A stretch of DNA of 64,000 bases from Salinimicrobium nanhaiense (GTDB taxonomy: Bacteria > Bacteroidota > Bacteroidia > Flavobacteriales > Flavobacteriaceae): contig JAAVJQ010000004.1 of assembly GCA_012038135.1 (NCBI GenBank), forward strand, positions 124,001-188,000, in the 5' to 3' direction. Below the pieces are notes generated by a model, which worked only from the letters and a program-made list of their open reading frames with translations, searched no databases and had not been told where the DNA came from. The translations under genes and the position numbers were made by a program. Within the stretch, counting starts at the first letter, position 1, and each line of letters starts with the position of its first letter. Of the stretch, positions 1 through 10,097 are shown piece after piece.

Positions 1-2917
1 GTCCTGCCAGGTAGATCTTTGCTGAACTAAATGCACTGTTTCCAAAAGTTTCTACAGGAAGATTGTATCCCAGGTTGATATTCCTTAGCCTTAGGTAAGA
101 TCCGTCCTCAATGTAACGTGTAGAAGGTCTCGTGTTGTTGTTAGGATCTCCAAATACTGCGCGTGGCATGGTATTGCTGGTTCCGGGGCCTATCCAGCGA
201 TCAAGTACCGCGACAGACTGGTTTGTAGTAACAGACATGCTTTCGGTGTATAACCTATTCGCGTTAAAAATGTCATTTCCATAAACTCCCTGGAAGAACA
301 CGCTCAGGTCAAAATTCTTATATCTGAAGGTGTTGTTTAGCGAGAACGTGAAATCGGGGTTTGGGTTTCCTATAAAGGTACGGTCATCATCTGTGATCCT
401 TCCGTCATTGTTAAGATCTCTGAACCTGATGTCTCCGGGCGCTGTACTGGTCGCAGGATTCGTTCCGGGAGATTGCACTGCGGCATTGTCGATCTCGGCC
501 TGCGTCTGGAAAATTCCATCCTGAACGAACCCGTAGAAAACGTTGATTGGATATCCCGGCTGAATGCGCGCAAGATTGTAGTTTAGTCCAATTCCTCCTG
601 TAGTTAGCGGTGTATCACTGTTGATATTGATCACCTCGTTATCATTGTAGGTGAAGACATAATCTGTACTCCAGCTGAAATCTTCTCTTGCAAAGTTGTA
701 GGTGGTAAGGATCGCTTCAACTCCCTGGTTCCTGATCTTTCCGGCGTTGATATATGGCACATAAATATCTGAATATCCCGAAGTAACAGGTACAGACTGC
801 GGCACAAGCATATCCTCGGTATCCTTCCTGTAGAAATCAACTTTTAGATCAAGAGCACGATTAAACAGAGTGGCGTCAAGACCTATGTTATATTGCTTTT
901 GCGACTCCCACTGTACGTTAGTGTTAGGCAGCGTAGTAGGCACGGCGGCAGTAACAAAATTTCCGTTGAAGTTATACAGGTTCGTATTGTATGCTGAAGC
1001 AAAGGCGTAGTTACCTATCTCCTGGTTTCCGGTAATTCCATAACCAAGCCTTAGTTTAAGTTCATTTATAGTATTAGAATCCCTGAGAAAATCTTCATCT
1101 GAAATTCTCCATGCAGCCGAAGCTGAAGGGAAGGTTCCGTACTTGTTTCCGGCTCCAAATCTTGAAGAGCCATCTCTTCTAACGGTTCCGGTTAGGTAAT
1201 ACTTATCGAGGTAGTCAAACTGAACCCTTGCAAAGTACGAGAAGATCGCCCATTCTGAACCACTACCATTCACAGTTGGTAATTCAATTCCGTTGTTGAT
1301 CTGCTGAGTTGATTCGCTTGGGAAGTTTTGAACAGAACCATTCAGGAATTTAAATTCATTTTCCTGGGCACTGGTTCCCACTACCGCGGTTATAGAAGAG
1401 CCATTGTCAAATTCTTTGTTATAAGTAAGGGTATTATCCCAAAGAATGGTGACACTCCTGTTTGAAGATTCAAACAAATAGGCGTTTGGAGCGATATCTG
1501 TATCCCAGCTGTAGGCGGGGCTCCAGGTTCTTCCAAACCAGAAATTTGCTTCGGCTCCAAAAAGGGATTTGTAAGTAAAGTTTTTAAAGAGATCCAGTTC
1601 CCCGAATACGTTCCCCTGCAGGTTGTAACCTTTGGTAGAGTTATCTACAATAGTAGCTTTACCGATTGGGTTTTCAACGTCTCCAGAATAAATTGGCTGC
1701 CCAATTGGCCCTGAAAAGTCTCCGTTTTCCCGATAAATAGGTTGGGTGGGTAGAGATAATATTGCTCCGTTAATGTTCATCTCTCCCTGTTCCTTAATAT
1801 CGTGATTTACTTTCAGGGAGTTCCCAAACCGAAGTCGCTCGTTCACATCGGTGTCGCTGTTTAACTGGAAAATATATCTCCTGTAGTTATTGTTGATGAT
1901 GATACCAGATTGGTCAAAGACATTTAAAGAGGTATATACATTGGAATCCTCATTTCCGTTACTGTAAGCAAGCGTCACGTTATTTTGAAATCCGGTAGTG
2001 AATAGTGCATCAAGCCAGTCTGTTCCCGCTCCCAAAGCAATAGGATCGGCAAAATCGGGATTTGTAGTAAATCCGCCTGCGGCCAACATTTCGTTGCTTA
2101 GCTGAGCAAACTGTTGCGCATTAAGCACATCGATCATATTGGTAGGCTCCTGGATTCCGGAGAAGATATCTAAAGTTAGTTGCCCTACTCCGGCTTTTCC
2201 TCTTTTAGTGGTAATTATTACTACTCCATTAGCTCCACGCGAACCATAGATGGCAGTAGCCGATGCATCCTTGAGTATCTGCATGGAAGCGACATCCTGC
2301 ATGTTCACCTGGTTTAAACCACCATTGAGCGGCACCCCGTCAACAACGATGAGAGGATCGTTATTGCCAATTGTTCCAATCCCCCTGATCCTTATAGTAG
2401 GGTTATTTCCCGGTTGACCCGAAGTAATTACCTGCACCCCGGCAGCACGTCCCTGCAGGGCTTCTCCAATGTTGGACGCCGGCTGAGATTGAATATCATC
2501 AAGATCAATTGAAGAAACCGATCCCGTTAGATCCCTTTGTCTCGACTGCCCATACCCAATCACCACCACCTCATCAAGAGCCGCAGTGTCTGTAGTAAGG
2601 GTGATAGTTAGAAAGTCGGTTGAGGCTGCAACAGTTTTTGTTTCATACCCAACATAACTAACAGATAACATAGAAGATGAGGAGGAAACTTCTATGCTAA
2701 AGTTCCCGTCAAAATCTGTAACCACTCCATTTGAAGTTCCATTCTCCAGAATAGTTGCTCCCGGAAGCGGAAGTCCCGTGTCATCAAGAACCTGCCCCTG
2801 TACCCTTACCTGGGCGCCGGCTTCCTGAGCTGTTAATACCATACCGATAGTTAGGATAAAGAGTAAAATCCCTCTCCTGATTTTTTTGCCGGTATTTGAA
2901 AATGTGTTGTCCTGCAT
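1..2917 (-). CDS. SusC/RagA-family TonB-dependent outer membrane receptor (3' end outside window)
   Basis: Outer membrane receptor that would import glycans or oligomers together with a SusD-type lipoprotein. I read one open frame from an ATG at 2917 to the window edge, about 972 codons. It starts with a signal peptide (about residues 1-36, ending AQEAGAQV), then a carboxypeptidase-regulatory-like beta domain (VRVQGQVLDDTGLPLPGATI), a TonB box region (ALDEVVVIGYGQ) and a plug with the SusC signature VDGVPLNGG, LKDASATAIYGSRGANGVVIITTKRG. Barrel repeats follow to the edge. A SusD gene is expected just outside the window. The regulator-like gene at 3130-4818 lies directly upstream in the same orientation. 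The substrate cannot be told from the sequence. Confidence 0.95.
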   Translation of the reverse strand, partial: MQDNTFSNTGKKIRRGILLFILTIGMVLTAQEAGAQVRVQGQVLDDTGLPLPGATILENGTSNGVVTDFDGNFSIEVSSSSSMLSVSYVGYETKTVAASTDFLTITLTTDTAALDEVVVIGYGQSRQRDLTGSVSSIDLDDIQSQPASNIGEALQGRAAGVQVITSGQPGNNPTIRIRGIGTIGNNDPLIVVDGVPLNGGLNQVNMQDVASMQILKDASATAIYGSRGANGVVIITTKRGKAGVGQLTLDIFSGIQEPTNMIDVLNAQQFAQLSNEMLAAGGFTTNPDFADPIALGAGTDWLDALFTTGFQNNVTLAYSNGNEDSNVYTSLNVFDQSGIIINNNYRRYIFQLNSDTDVNERLRFGNSLKVNHDIKEQGEMNINGAILSLPTQPIYRENGDFSGPIGQPIYSGDVENPIGKATIVDNSTKGYNLQGNVFGELDLFKNFTYKSLFGAEANFWFGRTWSPAYSWDTDIAPNAYLFESSNRSVTILWDNTLTYNKEFDNGSSITAVVGTSAQENEFKFLNGSVQNFPSESTQQINNGIELPTVNGSGSEWAIFSYFARVQFDYLDKYYLTGTVRRDGSSRFGAGNKYGTFPSASAAWRISDEDFLRDSNTINELKLRLGYGITGNQEIGNYAFASAYNTNLYNFNGNFVTAAVPTTLPNTNVQWESQKQYNIGLDATLFNRALDLKVDFYRKDTEDMLVPQSVPVTSGYSDIYVPYINAGKIRNQGVEAILTTYNFAREDFSWSTDYVFTYNDNEVININSDTPLTTGGIGLNYNLARIQPGYPINVFYGFVQDGIFQTQAEIDNAAVQSPGTNPATSTAPGDIRFRDLNNDGRITDDDRTFIGNPNPDFTFSLNNTFRYKNFDLSVFFQGVYGNDIFNANRLYTESMSVTTNQSVAVLDRWIGPGTSNTMPRAVFGDPNNNTRPSTRYIEDGSYLRLRNINLGYNLPVETFGNSAFSSAKIYLAG

Positions 2918-3129
2918 TTAAAATTTTTTTTGATAAATAAAGATCTCCATCGGTTCGGGATGGATTATCGCACTCCAAACTTCCTAAATATTTAAGCTAC
3001 TATAACGTTTTCTGAAATTCATATAGAAAATTACACGCTAAAAAATACATAAATACCTTAAATTCAGATATTTAAACACTAATACACTATTAAAAGTATA
3101 TAGAAATAAGCTGAAAATATAGCTTCAAA

Positions 3130-4818
3130 TTAGAGTTTTAGAGTAGTTTTTTCATACAATTCCTGATCAAAATCCCTTTTCTCCAACCAGGATTTGTTCC
3201 TCAATTTTGTCTTGTATGCGTAGATGGAATTGACCGAATAACCCAGGATCTGTGCAATGATTTCATTGTGGGTAATTCCTAGTCTAATAAGAGCAAAAAT
3301 TCTCAACTCCTTATTTAGAATTTTTCCTTTTTTGACTTTAATCTGTTCTTCCGGTCTTAGTAGCGAATTAAACTCCTCGATGAAATTCGGAAAAAGTTTG
3401 ATAAAGGCTTCATCAAAATTCTGAAGCAGTTTTTCCTTTTCTTTTTTCAGGTCGTAATTACCCAGCAAATATTTGATCTTTTCCAGCTTTCCATCTTCTA
3501 CAGCGTTTTCCACTTTAGATTTAAATTCCCTGAATTTCTCAAAGATATCAGCATCCTGTGTAAAGAAGAAACCTATGTATTCCTCTTTAATCTTGTTTGC
3601 TTCAAGCAGTAGATCATTCACCCGGTTCAATTCATCATTCTGATTTTTGATCCTGGCATTCACTGCGGTCAGCTCGCTATTGACAACCTTTAGATTAGCA
3701 TGTGCCTTTTCTATGATCTGCCTTGCTCCCTTTAGCTTTTTCACCTGCAAGGCAATAACTATTAACAGCCCCAGTACAAAAAGGAGCAGCACAGTCATGA
3801 TCACATTTTGAGTAGCGAGTCGGGACCGTTGCCTCTCAATACGATCAATGATCTGTTCTTCTATAAGCGGGAGGATCGCTCCCACTCTTATCTTCCTTTG
3901 CTGGGCTCCATAAAAAGAGGCATCCTCATTAGCTTTATGAATAAAAACGGAAGCTAACCTCGTATCCCCACGCTCAAACATGATCTCAGATAATCTAACC
4001 ACTGCAAGATTTTCCTTTGTTGAAGTCTGAATGTCGGCTATTGCAGCCTTTGCTAAATGGGGAATGGCTTTTTCCTTTTCTTCCATTTCCACATAGATCT
4101 CCCCAAGTGTAAAACTTGCAAGAGCCAATTCCCGGGGATTTAAATCGCGTTCCAGCAAACCCTCGAAAATAGTCAGGGCAAGTTCATAATTGCCTTCCTT
4201 AAATTCTCTGTAACCCTTTAGAAATTCATTAAAATAAGTTCCCTCGTCAGCAAGAGCCATAGCTTTTTCCCGGTATTCCCGGGCGAGCCGGTTATACTCC
4301 GTTGAAAATTGTTTCAGATTACTATATTCGGCCATTTCGCTGTAACAACGGCCCATGAGACCAAAGTAGAGGGATCTCAGATTATCGGGAAGGATTTTTG
4401 GATTGACAAGAGCAAGGTAATCCAGAGCTTCTTTGTACATCCCTGCTGATACGCTTATATCTGCAAGATTTATAACAGCCGTGGCAATTAATTCTTCATC
4501 ATCAAGCTTTTCTGCCAGTTCACGGGTTCTAAGGCCATAGAAAAAAGCAGAGTCCTGCTTAAAAACCTTGTATTCATTAAGAAGTTCCTGATTTAGATGA
4601 TGTCGCAGCCTGAGATCTTCCTGTGGAGCAGAATTAAGCTCTCTCCAGAAAGCTCCGATTTTTTGCCATTTTTGAGCATCATACATCGGGGTATCCCTTA
4701 TTGTCTCTTCCAATTCCCCTAAAATGGATCCTTCCTGCCCCCACAGGATATGAAGTCCGGAGAACAGGAGAAATATCAAAAAAGTAAGAAAACGGAAATT
4801 ATGAATTCGGTAAAACAT
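3130..4818 (-). CDS. Membrane-spanning TPR regulator with C-terminal helix-turn-helix (SusR/DUF6377-like)
   Basis: Probable inner membrane one-component regulator of the neighbouring SusC operon. A signal peptide (IFLLFSGLHILWGQ) leads into periplasmic tetratricopeptide-like helices (about residues 25-330). One transmembrane segment follows at about 334-356 (VIMTVLLLFVLGLLIVIAL), then a charged coiled coil (about 360-410). The cytoplasmic C-terminus carries a LuxR-like helix-turn-helix at about 499-541 (RLGITHNEIIAQILGYSVNSIYAYKTKLRNK). This matches the architecture of DUF6377 / SusR-type proteins of Bacteroidota. The ATG at 4818 is preferred over a TTG one codon upstream. The ligand is unknown. 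The gene sits 213 bp upstream of the SusC start on the same strand. Confidence 0.85.
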   Translation of the reverse strand: MFYRIHNFRFLTFLIFLLFSGLHILWGQEGSILGELEETIRDTPMYDAQKWQKIGAFWRELNSAPQEDLRLRHHLNQELLNEYKVFKQDSAFFYGLRTRELAEKLDDEELIATAVINLADISVSAGMYKEALDYLALVNPKILPDNLRSLYFGLMGRCYSEMAEYSNLKQFSTEYNRLAREYREKAMALADEGTYFNEFLKGYREFKEGNYELALTIFEGLLERDLNPRELALASFTLGEIYVEMEEKEKAIPHLAKAAIADIQTSTKENLAVVRLSEIMFERGDTRLASVFIHKANEDASFYGAQQRKIRVGAILPLIEEQIIDRIERQRSRLATQNVIMTVLLLFVLGLLIVIALQVKKLKGARQIIEKAHANLKVVNSELTAVNARIKNQNDELNRVNDLLLEANKIKEEYIGFFFTQDADIFEKFREFKSKVENAVEDGKLEKIKYLLGNYDLKKEKEKLLQNFDEAFIKLFPNFIEEFNSLLRPEEQIKVKKGKILNKELRIFALIRLGITHNEIIAQILGYSVNSIYAYKTKLRNKSWLEKRDFDQELYEKTTLKL

Positions 4819-4987
4819 CAATTCTTTTGCAACTATTCATCTGCCAGATAATCTCCTGTGTAAATGTATATTACCCCAGCTTAATCCGGCGCTGCAAGAT
4901 AATCAAATTATAGTTTTTCAAAGGATAGCTTCACCCGAAGGAATACTGTTTTTGTGAGACAGCTTAAGCATCCTTACAATGTCCTGT

Positions 4988-6250
4988 TTATGGTCGAAGG
5001 GCCTCATCGATTGTAAAGCTAAAAAGCTTCGGGCTAAAACTCAACATCACCCAGGCCCAATTTTGAATTGGATCTTTATCTCCGCCTTTTAAAGCTTCCA
5101 GGGCGTCGGTTCCAAACATCTGTGAATAACCTAATCCAATGGTGAAGTCTCTTCGAACCCTGTAGGCACCCACCAGGTCGATCTCTGTTCCGAGGTAACT
5201 CTCGTAGTCCTCCCCTACTTCAGCTGCCGAAGAGAAGAAATGAGGTGCGATCAATACTTCCGTTTTTGGAGACTTCCAGGAGAGTTTTCCGTGGATATCC
5301 AAGAGTCCTACATCATTTTGATGATTTCCTACGAAGAAGTAGTCCATTAATCCGTTGAAACCGTGGTTGGTTCCAAAAAGAGGAGTAAAAGAGAAATTGT
5401 CTTCAGAATTCCCGTTTCTATCTGTTCCAGAGAAATATTCTCCACCCAGACCAAGACTCCAGGCGGTTGAAAGATCATAGTTTAAGTTGATACCTGCATA
5501 CCAGGCTGCAACATCCCTCCCGTTACGTTCCCCGGCTTGTCCATAACCAGCCACATCACCATGAAAACTGCCGGAATTAAACTTGTGAAAAACACCATAG
5601 GTTTGAAGATACTCTGTCTCAATATTAGGCGTTACTTCGGTATTTTCATACCCGGTATTCAACAGTAAAAAACTAAAGCCTACATTGTTCACATCCAGGT
5701 GATACCAGGCGAACTGCATGTTCTTATAGGAATTAATGGTGTAGGGAACCTGGATCACAGTTTCGGCCGAAGCATTGTAAGCCGCGGCAACATCAAACCT
5801 GTGATTCTTTGCCGGTAACCAGGAAAGAAGAGCAGCATCATGACTTTGTGCCTGCTGTGCCCAATCCACTTCTCCTAATATTCTTTGATTGTCGTAGGAT
5901 AGCACTTGCCTTCCCACTCGCATCATGAATTGGGGACTAAAGTCATACTGCCCGTAAGCTTCAAAAACTGAAAGGGCATTATTATCTTCAAGTCTCATAA
6001 TAGGGGAATCCCCCCACACCCCAATACTTTGAACAGAAAATTTAACTTGAAGTGCTTCATCACCATAGCCCAGGATGAGCCTGGAACGTTGTGAGACCAG
6101 AGAAGCAGGATCTGCATCTTCGGGAAGCAAGGTCTTAAATCCATTTCTGAATTCATATCGGGGCCTTAGCTGAAGGCCGGCTTCAAAAGTTTGTGCTATT
6201 GTGGAAAAAGTGGTTAGAATAATTGCAAATAGCAGAAGGGAACGTTTCAT
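4988..6250 (-). CDS. Alginate-export (AlgE-like) family outer membrane beta-barrel protein
   Basis: A 420-residue protein with a signal peptide (MKRSLLLFAIILTTFSTIAQ) and an amphipathic beta-strand pattern throughout. The N-terminal part (LRPRYEFRNGF, SQRSRLILGYGDEALQVKFSVQSIGVWGD, LSVFEAYGQYDF, MRVGRQVLSYDNQRILG) resembles the alginate_exp porin family, which in proteobacteria exports anionic polysaccharide. In Bacteroidota, members often sit in other contexts, including respiratory ones, so the substrate is uncertain. It is divergent from the YaiO-type barrel gene at 6382 with a 131-bp shared promoter region. Start ATG 6250 is directly followed by the signal sequence. Confidence 0.75.
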   Translation of the reverse strand: MKRSLLLFAIILTTFSTIAQTFEAGLQLRPRYEFRNGFKTLLPEDADPASLVSQRSRLILGYGDEALQVKFSVQSIGVWGDSPIMRLEDNNALSVFEAYGQYDFSPQFMMRVGRQVLSYDNQRILGEVDWAQQAQSHDAALLSWLPAKNHRFDVAAAYNASAETVIQVPYTINSYKNMQFAWYHLDVNNVGFSFLLLNTGYENTEVTPNIETEYLQTYGVFHKFNSGSFHGDVAGYGQAGERNGRDVAAWYAGINLNYDLSTAWSLGLGGEYFSGTDRNGNSEDNFSFTPLFGTNHGFNGLMDYFFVGNHQNDVGLLDIHGKLSWKSPKTEVLIAPHFFSSAAEVGEDYESYLGTEIDLVGAYRVRRDFTIGLGYSQMFGTDALEALKGGDKDPIQNWAWVMLSFSPKLFSFTIDEALRP

Positions 6251-6352
6251 GTATTAAGGTTTTTACCCTGCAAAAAAAGACAAAAATGTCCGGGTTGTTT
6301 ATGATTTTGCTCAGCTTAAGGAAAACCTTTCTACATATGAGGGTAATTTTTA

Positions 6353-6360
6353 TACATTTG
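6353..6360 (+). promoter_or_regulatory. Bacteroidota-type -7 box (TACATTTG) upstream of the YaiO-type gene
   Basis: TACATTTG matches the Bacteroidota sigma-ABfr -7 consensus TAnnTTTG and lies 22 bp before the ATG at 6382. No clear TTTG is seen at the expected -33 position (only a TTTC about 21 bp upstream). Transcription would start near 6366. Confidence 0.5.
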
Positions 6361-6381
6361 GCCTAATATTGCCCCTCAAAA

Positions 6382-7620
6382 ATGATAAAAAACCAACTCC
6401 TTTTTATTGCACTTGTTTTTAGCAGTTTGGTAGGCTATACCCAACAAATAGATACAGATAAGCTTTACCTGCAGGCTTTGCAGGAGTACCGCGAAGGGAA
6501 TTATAAAAAGGCTTTAGATCTCACCACTACCGGGCTCAAGGCAGCACCAAAGTATCACGATATTAGGATCTTACAGGTGCGAACGCTCTTCGCACTTCAG
6601 AAATTTAAAACGGCCCAAAGTGATATTGACCTGCTGCTGACTACGGCACCAGATTATGAAGGAGTAGAAACTATTGCAATGCAGCGCCTTTATCAGCTGG
6701 AAGGAAATGAAGGTTTAGATTACGCCAATCGTTTATTAGAAATCTATGGCCCAAATGTAGAACTAAGGATAAAAAAGGCCCGGTTACTTCTGGAAACCGG
6801 TGCAAATAATGAAGCACGGGAATTGGCTACAGATGCCTACAGATCTGGAGATTTAAATGACGGGCAGCGATACGCACTACAGCAAATCCTTAATCTTACC
6901 ATCTCAAATGCAGTGCAGGTAACGGGACAATATATTTCCTTTAGCGATGATTACTCCCGTAATGATTCCTGGTATGCGCTAAGTGCCGAATATCAGCACA
7001 ACTTTAGGGATCTTGCCCTTATTGGAAGAGTAACTTACTCCGATCGTTCCTATAATGATGGCAGCCTTTACGAGATTGAAGCTTATCCTGTCTTTTCCGA
7101 AAAGATGTATGCTTTTGCTAATTTGGGTATTTCTGACGGAAGCATTTATCCGGATTACCGGGCCAGTGCTTCTGTCTTTTACAACTTTGCAACTTCCTTT
7201 GAAGCCGAAGCAGGTTTTAGGAGCCTTTTTTACAACGACAATGATTATTTCACTGCCATTGCGGGTCTCACCGCCTACACCGGACGGTTCTATCTCAACG
7301 CCCGTGCTTTTGTGGGACCCGAGCGGCTTGAGCAACTGGTGCAGAATTACCAGTTCAATGTAAGGTACTATTTGAGCACCCCCGAAAATTATCTTTTTGC
7401 GAGATTAGGCAGCGGGATCTCTCCCGATGAACCAACCCTCTATACAAGAGCGCAGGAAAATCCAACTCTGGAAGCTCTTTATTTTAATCTTGGCCTCTCC
7501 AGGACTTTAGGAATTCACCACGTGATCTCCCTAAGCGGTGGAATTCTTTCTGAAGACCTGCCGGGAGAACAGACGGGGGAGCAATTCAATGCCAGCCTGG
7601 GCTACCGTTATAAATTTTAA
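6382..7620 (+). CDS. YaiO-family outer membrane protein with N-terminal TPR repeats
   Basis: A 412-residue exported protein: signal peptide (LLFIALVFSSLVGYTQ), TPR helices at about residues 25-170 (YLQALQEYREGNYKKALDLTTTG, RILQVRTLFALQKFKTAQSDIDLLL), then a beta-barrel at about 180-412 with the YaiO signature region (YSRNDSWYALSAEYQHNF, GRVTYSDRSYNDG, IEAYPVFS, YAFANLGISDGSIYPDYRASASVFYNF). TPR plus barrel is also the layout of PgaA, the poly-GlcNAc exporter. In E. coli, yaiO lies close to yaiP, a GT2 glycosyltransferase gene; here a GT2 gene converges tail to tail with it. I infer a role in polysaccharide export. The two stop codons share the palindrome TTAA at 7617-7620. Confidence 0.85.
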   Translation: MIKNQLLFIALVFSSLVGYTQQIDTDKLYLQALQEYREGNYKKALDLTTTGLKAAPKYHDIRILQVRTLFALQKFKTAQSDIDLLLTTAPDYEGVETIAMQRLYQLEGNEGLDYANRLLEIYGPNVELRIKKARLLLETGANNEARELATDAYRSGDLNDGQRYALQQILNLTISNAVQVTGQYISFSDDYSRNDSWYALSAEYQHNFRDLALIGRVTYSDRSYNDGSLYEIEAYPVFSEKMYAFANLGISDGSIYPDYRASASVFYNFATSFEAEAGFRSLFYNDNDYFTAIAGLTAYTGRFYLNARAFVGPERLEQLVQNYQFNVRYYLSTPENYLFARLGSGISPDEPTLYTRAQENPTLEALYFNLGLSRTLGIHHVISLSGGILSEDLPGEQTGEQFNASLGYRYKF

Positions 7621-9056
7621 GAGGCAGAGGTTTCTGTACTGAAACCCTTTCTGGTCATGTTCCCCCAACCGGATTTTATGCCGAAGAGCTTTTTATAAAG
7701 CCCCTTTAATTGTCCGAACACCAGGATAGGATGAAAGAGGAAAGGTTCAAGGTATGCAGCAAGTAATAATTCTGTGACTTCTTTAGCAGAAGAATAATGC
7801 CTGAAGTTTAGGATGTAAAAGAAAACCGCCACCGATGAAAATATGCATCCCAGCAAATAAACAGCAGTGAAAAGTAATATAGCCGAAGGCCAGTCAATCA
7901 ATCCATAATACCCGAATATCAGCATAAAAATAATTCCAAAAAATTCAATTATTGGTGCCCCAAATTCAAAGAAGCACCAATAGGGAAAAAAGATCATTCC
8001 CATTTTGCCGTATTTTGGGTTCATAAAGAGATATTTGTGAAGCTTCAAAGTTTCCCAGAGCCCCCGTGCCCAACGATCCCGTTGTTTGACAAAGATATTA
8101 TAGGTGTGAGGCACTTCGGTCCAGCAGAGGGTTTCAGGAATGTAAACCACCTTATATTTTTTCTTCAGCTTTTCCATGTGTACTCTCAGCCTTATACAAA
8201 GCTCCAGGTCTTCTCCTACAGTTTTTACATTAAATCCTCCAACTTCCAGGAGCCGTGTTCGGGGATACATTCCAAAGGCACCCGAAACGAGCATTAATCC
8301 GTTAACTTCACCCCAGCCCATTCGGCCAATCAGGAAAGCCCTTATGTATTCCACAACCTGGGTGGTGGTCAACAGCTGTTTCGGAACCCTTAATTCTTTT
8401 AATATTCCCTCCCGGATATCAGAATCATTGGCTACTCCAATAGCACCACCACATGCGATGATTTCCTCTCCTCCTTCCTCCAGGTATGGCCGTACCATCT
8501 TTAGGATAGCATCCTGTTCTACAATACAATCGGCATCTGTACAGAGCACAAGTTCTGTTGTGGCGAAATTTATTCCGCAGTTAATAGCATCACTTCGTCC
8601 GCCGTTGTTCTTGTCTATAATAGTAAGGTGCTTGTACTGTACTTCTGTACTTTTGTAAACTGCCCTTACCATAGCCGTTGGAATATGCTGTACAATAAAA
8701 GTTGAGTCTACTGTCTTCAACTTATATTTTTGGATAAGCAGTTCCATGGAATTGTCTTTACTTCCATCATTCACAACAATAAGTTCATAGAACGGGTATT
8801 GTATGGAAAGAAGGGATTTTACATTTTCTACTATCGTGAGGCCTTCGTTGAATGCGGGGGCCACCAGGGTTACCGAAGGGATATCTGTAGCACTAACAAT
8901 ATCTTTCACCTCAAGGAATCTCGCCCTGCGTTTGTTGCGTTTAACTGCCCTTGCAGAAAAAATAACTCCAAGAAAATAGATAGTTAGCAGGAGTGCGCCA
9001 TAGACCAAAAATATCCAACTGATCTTTAAATAGATACTGTATAGAAATTCTGTCAT
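7617..9056 (-). CDS. Processive family 2 glycosyltransferase, membrane-bound (PgaC/BcsA-like)
   Basis: Inner membrane polysaccharide synthase candidate, 479 residues. A transmembrane helix (WIFLVYGALLLTIYFLGVIF, about 14-33) precedes a cytosolic GT-A domain. All processive GT2 motifs are present: VNDGSKDN (about 94-101), TDADC (about 172), GEDLEL (about 280) and QRDRW (about 325). The C-terminus has three or four transmembrane helices (FFPYWCFFEFGAPIIEFFG, AILLFTAVYLLGCIFSSVAVFF). There is no PilZ domain, so cyclic-di-GMP control through that route is not indicated. It is the last gene of a three-gene operon and its ATG overlaps the HEAT gene's stop (ATGA). The sugar substrate cannot be told. 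Poly-hexosamine, cellulose or hyaluronan-like products are all possible. Confidence 0.9.
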   Translation of the reverse strand: MTEFLYSIYLKISWIFLVYGALLLTIYFLGVIFSARAVKRNKRRARFLEVKDIVSATDIPSVTLVAPAFNEGLTIVENVKSLLSIQYPFYELIVVNDGSKDNSMELLIQKYKLKTVDSTFIVQHIPTAMVRAVYKSTEVQYKHLTIIDKNNGGRSDAINCGINFATTELVLCTDADCIVEQDAILKMVRPYLEEGGEEIIACGGAIGVANDSDIREGILKELRVPKQLLTTTQVVEYIRAFLIGRMGWGEVNGLMLVSGAFGMYPRTRLLEVGGFNVKTVGEDLELCIRLRVHMEKLKKKYKVVYIPETLCWTEVPHTYNIFVKQRDRWARGLWETLKLHKYLFMNPKYGKMGMIFFPYWCFFEFGAPIIEFFGIIFMLIFGYYGLIDWPSAILLFTAVYLLGCIFSSVAVFFYILNFRHYSSAKEVTELLLAAYLEPFLFHPILVFGQLKGLYKKLFGIKSGWGNMTRKGFSTETSAS

Positions 9057-10096
9057 ATCACTTCTTTGAGCTTATACTGGCTGTAGTAGAACTCACGCAC
9101 CCTTTCTTCATAGCCGTTGTTCCAAAGTACTTCGGCAGCACTTAATTCAAGGATATCATTGCCGGTCTGCAGGATCTTATCGAAAAACTGAAGATCGGGT
9201 TCAGTTGAAATTTGCGTCACATATTGCATCAGCTGTACCTGCTGTTCTGTATTTGGTATCTTAAAAAGTTTATCTTTCACCTCCTGAAGTTGTTCTTCCG
9301 TAAGCTTAAACGAGTTAAGGCAGTAAATGGCCGTTTCCCTGCGGTCAAAACTTTCATGGTTAAGAAAATCTATAATGTAATCTACTTCTGTAAAAAGATT
9401 GAATTTCCTTATGATGCGCATGAGTAACTCCTGCGCGTAAGGTCTTTGAGTACCGTAGACTTTTTTCAGGTATTTTATCTGTGCATCGGGATAATGAGCA
9501 TAAAGTTTTTCCACGATCTTGATCTGTTGCCATAAGGTCATTTCCTTTTTAAGGTATGGAAGAAAACGAAGGCTCTCCCAACCCAGAAAGACCACCATAG
9601 CGATCTGTGCTTCTCTTCTTACAAAAATATTCGGGTTGTTTCGCTCCCGGGTGATGTCATGGATGTATTGAACCTGCTCCATTTCATAGATCTCCCTAAT
9701 TCCTCTCGCTTTTACATACCATTTCCTGCTATTAAGTTTTGACTGGGAGGCACCATAGGGAGGTATCTGGCTAAAGAGAAGGCGTAACTTATTATAGTTA
9801 TTGCCTAACATAGATCTTTGAGCTCTAATCATGAGATCAATAAGATACTGAATATTGCCTTTTTTAGAAGGTTTTGCTCCAACTGCCTGCAGCGCCCTTT
9901 GAACATTCAAGTAATGATACTCCTCTCCATGGGCAGGGTAAAGAAATTTCGAGATTTCACTGGCAAAGGTCCTTTCGATCCTGTTGAGCTGACTTTTTCT
10001 GATTTTTCGATAGATTAAACTGAAGCCAATAGTGCACCACACCAGAATGAGCACTAAGAAAAGAATCTGGATAAGCAGAAGTAATTTTTCCTCCAT
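9053..10096 (-). CDS. Membrane-anchored HEAT-repeat protein
   Basis: A 347-residue protein with one N-terminal transmembrane helix (LLLLIQILFLVLILVWCTIGFSLIY) followed by a cytoplasmic, basic, all-helical region. Repeats of HEAT type are visible, for example RREAQIAMVVFLGWESLRFLPYLKKEM, HESFDRRETAIYCLNSFKLTEEQLQEV and ILELSAAEVLWNNGYEERVREFY. No catalytic motif is seen, so it is probably a scaffold. It is translationally coupled to the glycosyltransferase downstream (4-bp overlap) and lies 1 bp after the receiver-like gene. I infer that it links the small receiver protein to the glycosyltransferase at the membrane. Confidence 0.8.
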   Translation of the reverse strand: MEEKLLLLIQILFLVLILVWCTIGFSLIYRKIRKSQLNRIERTFASEISKFLYPAHGEEYHYLNVQRALQAVGAKPSKKGNIQYLIDLMIRAQRSMLGNNYNKLRLLFSQIPPYGASQSKLNSRKWYVKARGIREIYEMEQVQYIHDITRERNNPNIFVRREAQIAMVVFLGWESLRFLPYLKKEMTLWQQIKIVEKLYAHYPDAQIKYLKKVYGTQRPYAQELLMRIIRKFNLFTEVDYIIDFLNHESFDRRETAIYCLNSFKLTEEQLQEVKDKLFKIPNTEQQVQLMQYVTQISTEPDLQFFDKILQTGNDILELSAAEVLWNNGYEERVREFYYSQYKLKEVI

Positions 10097-10097
10097 C

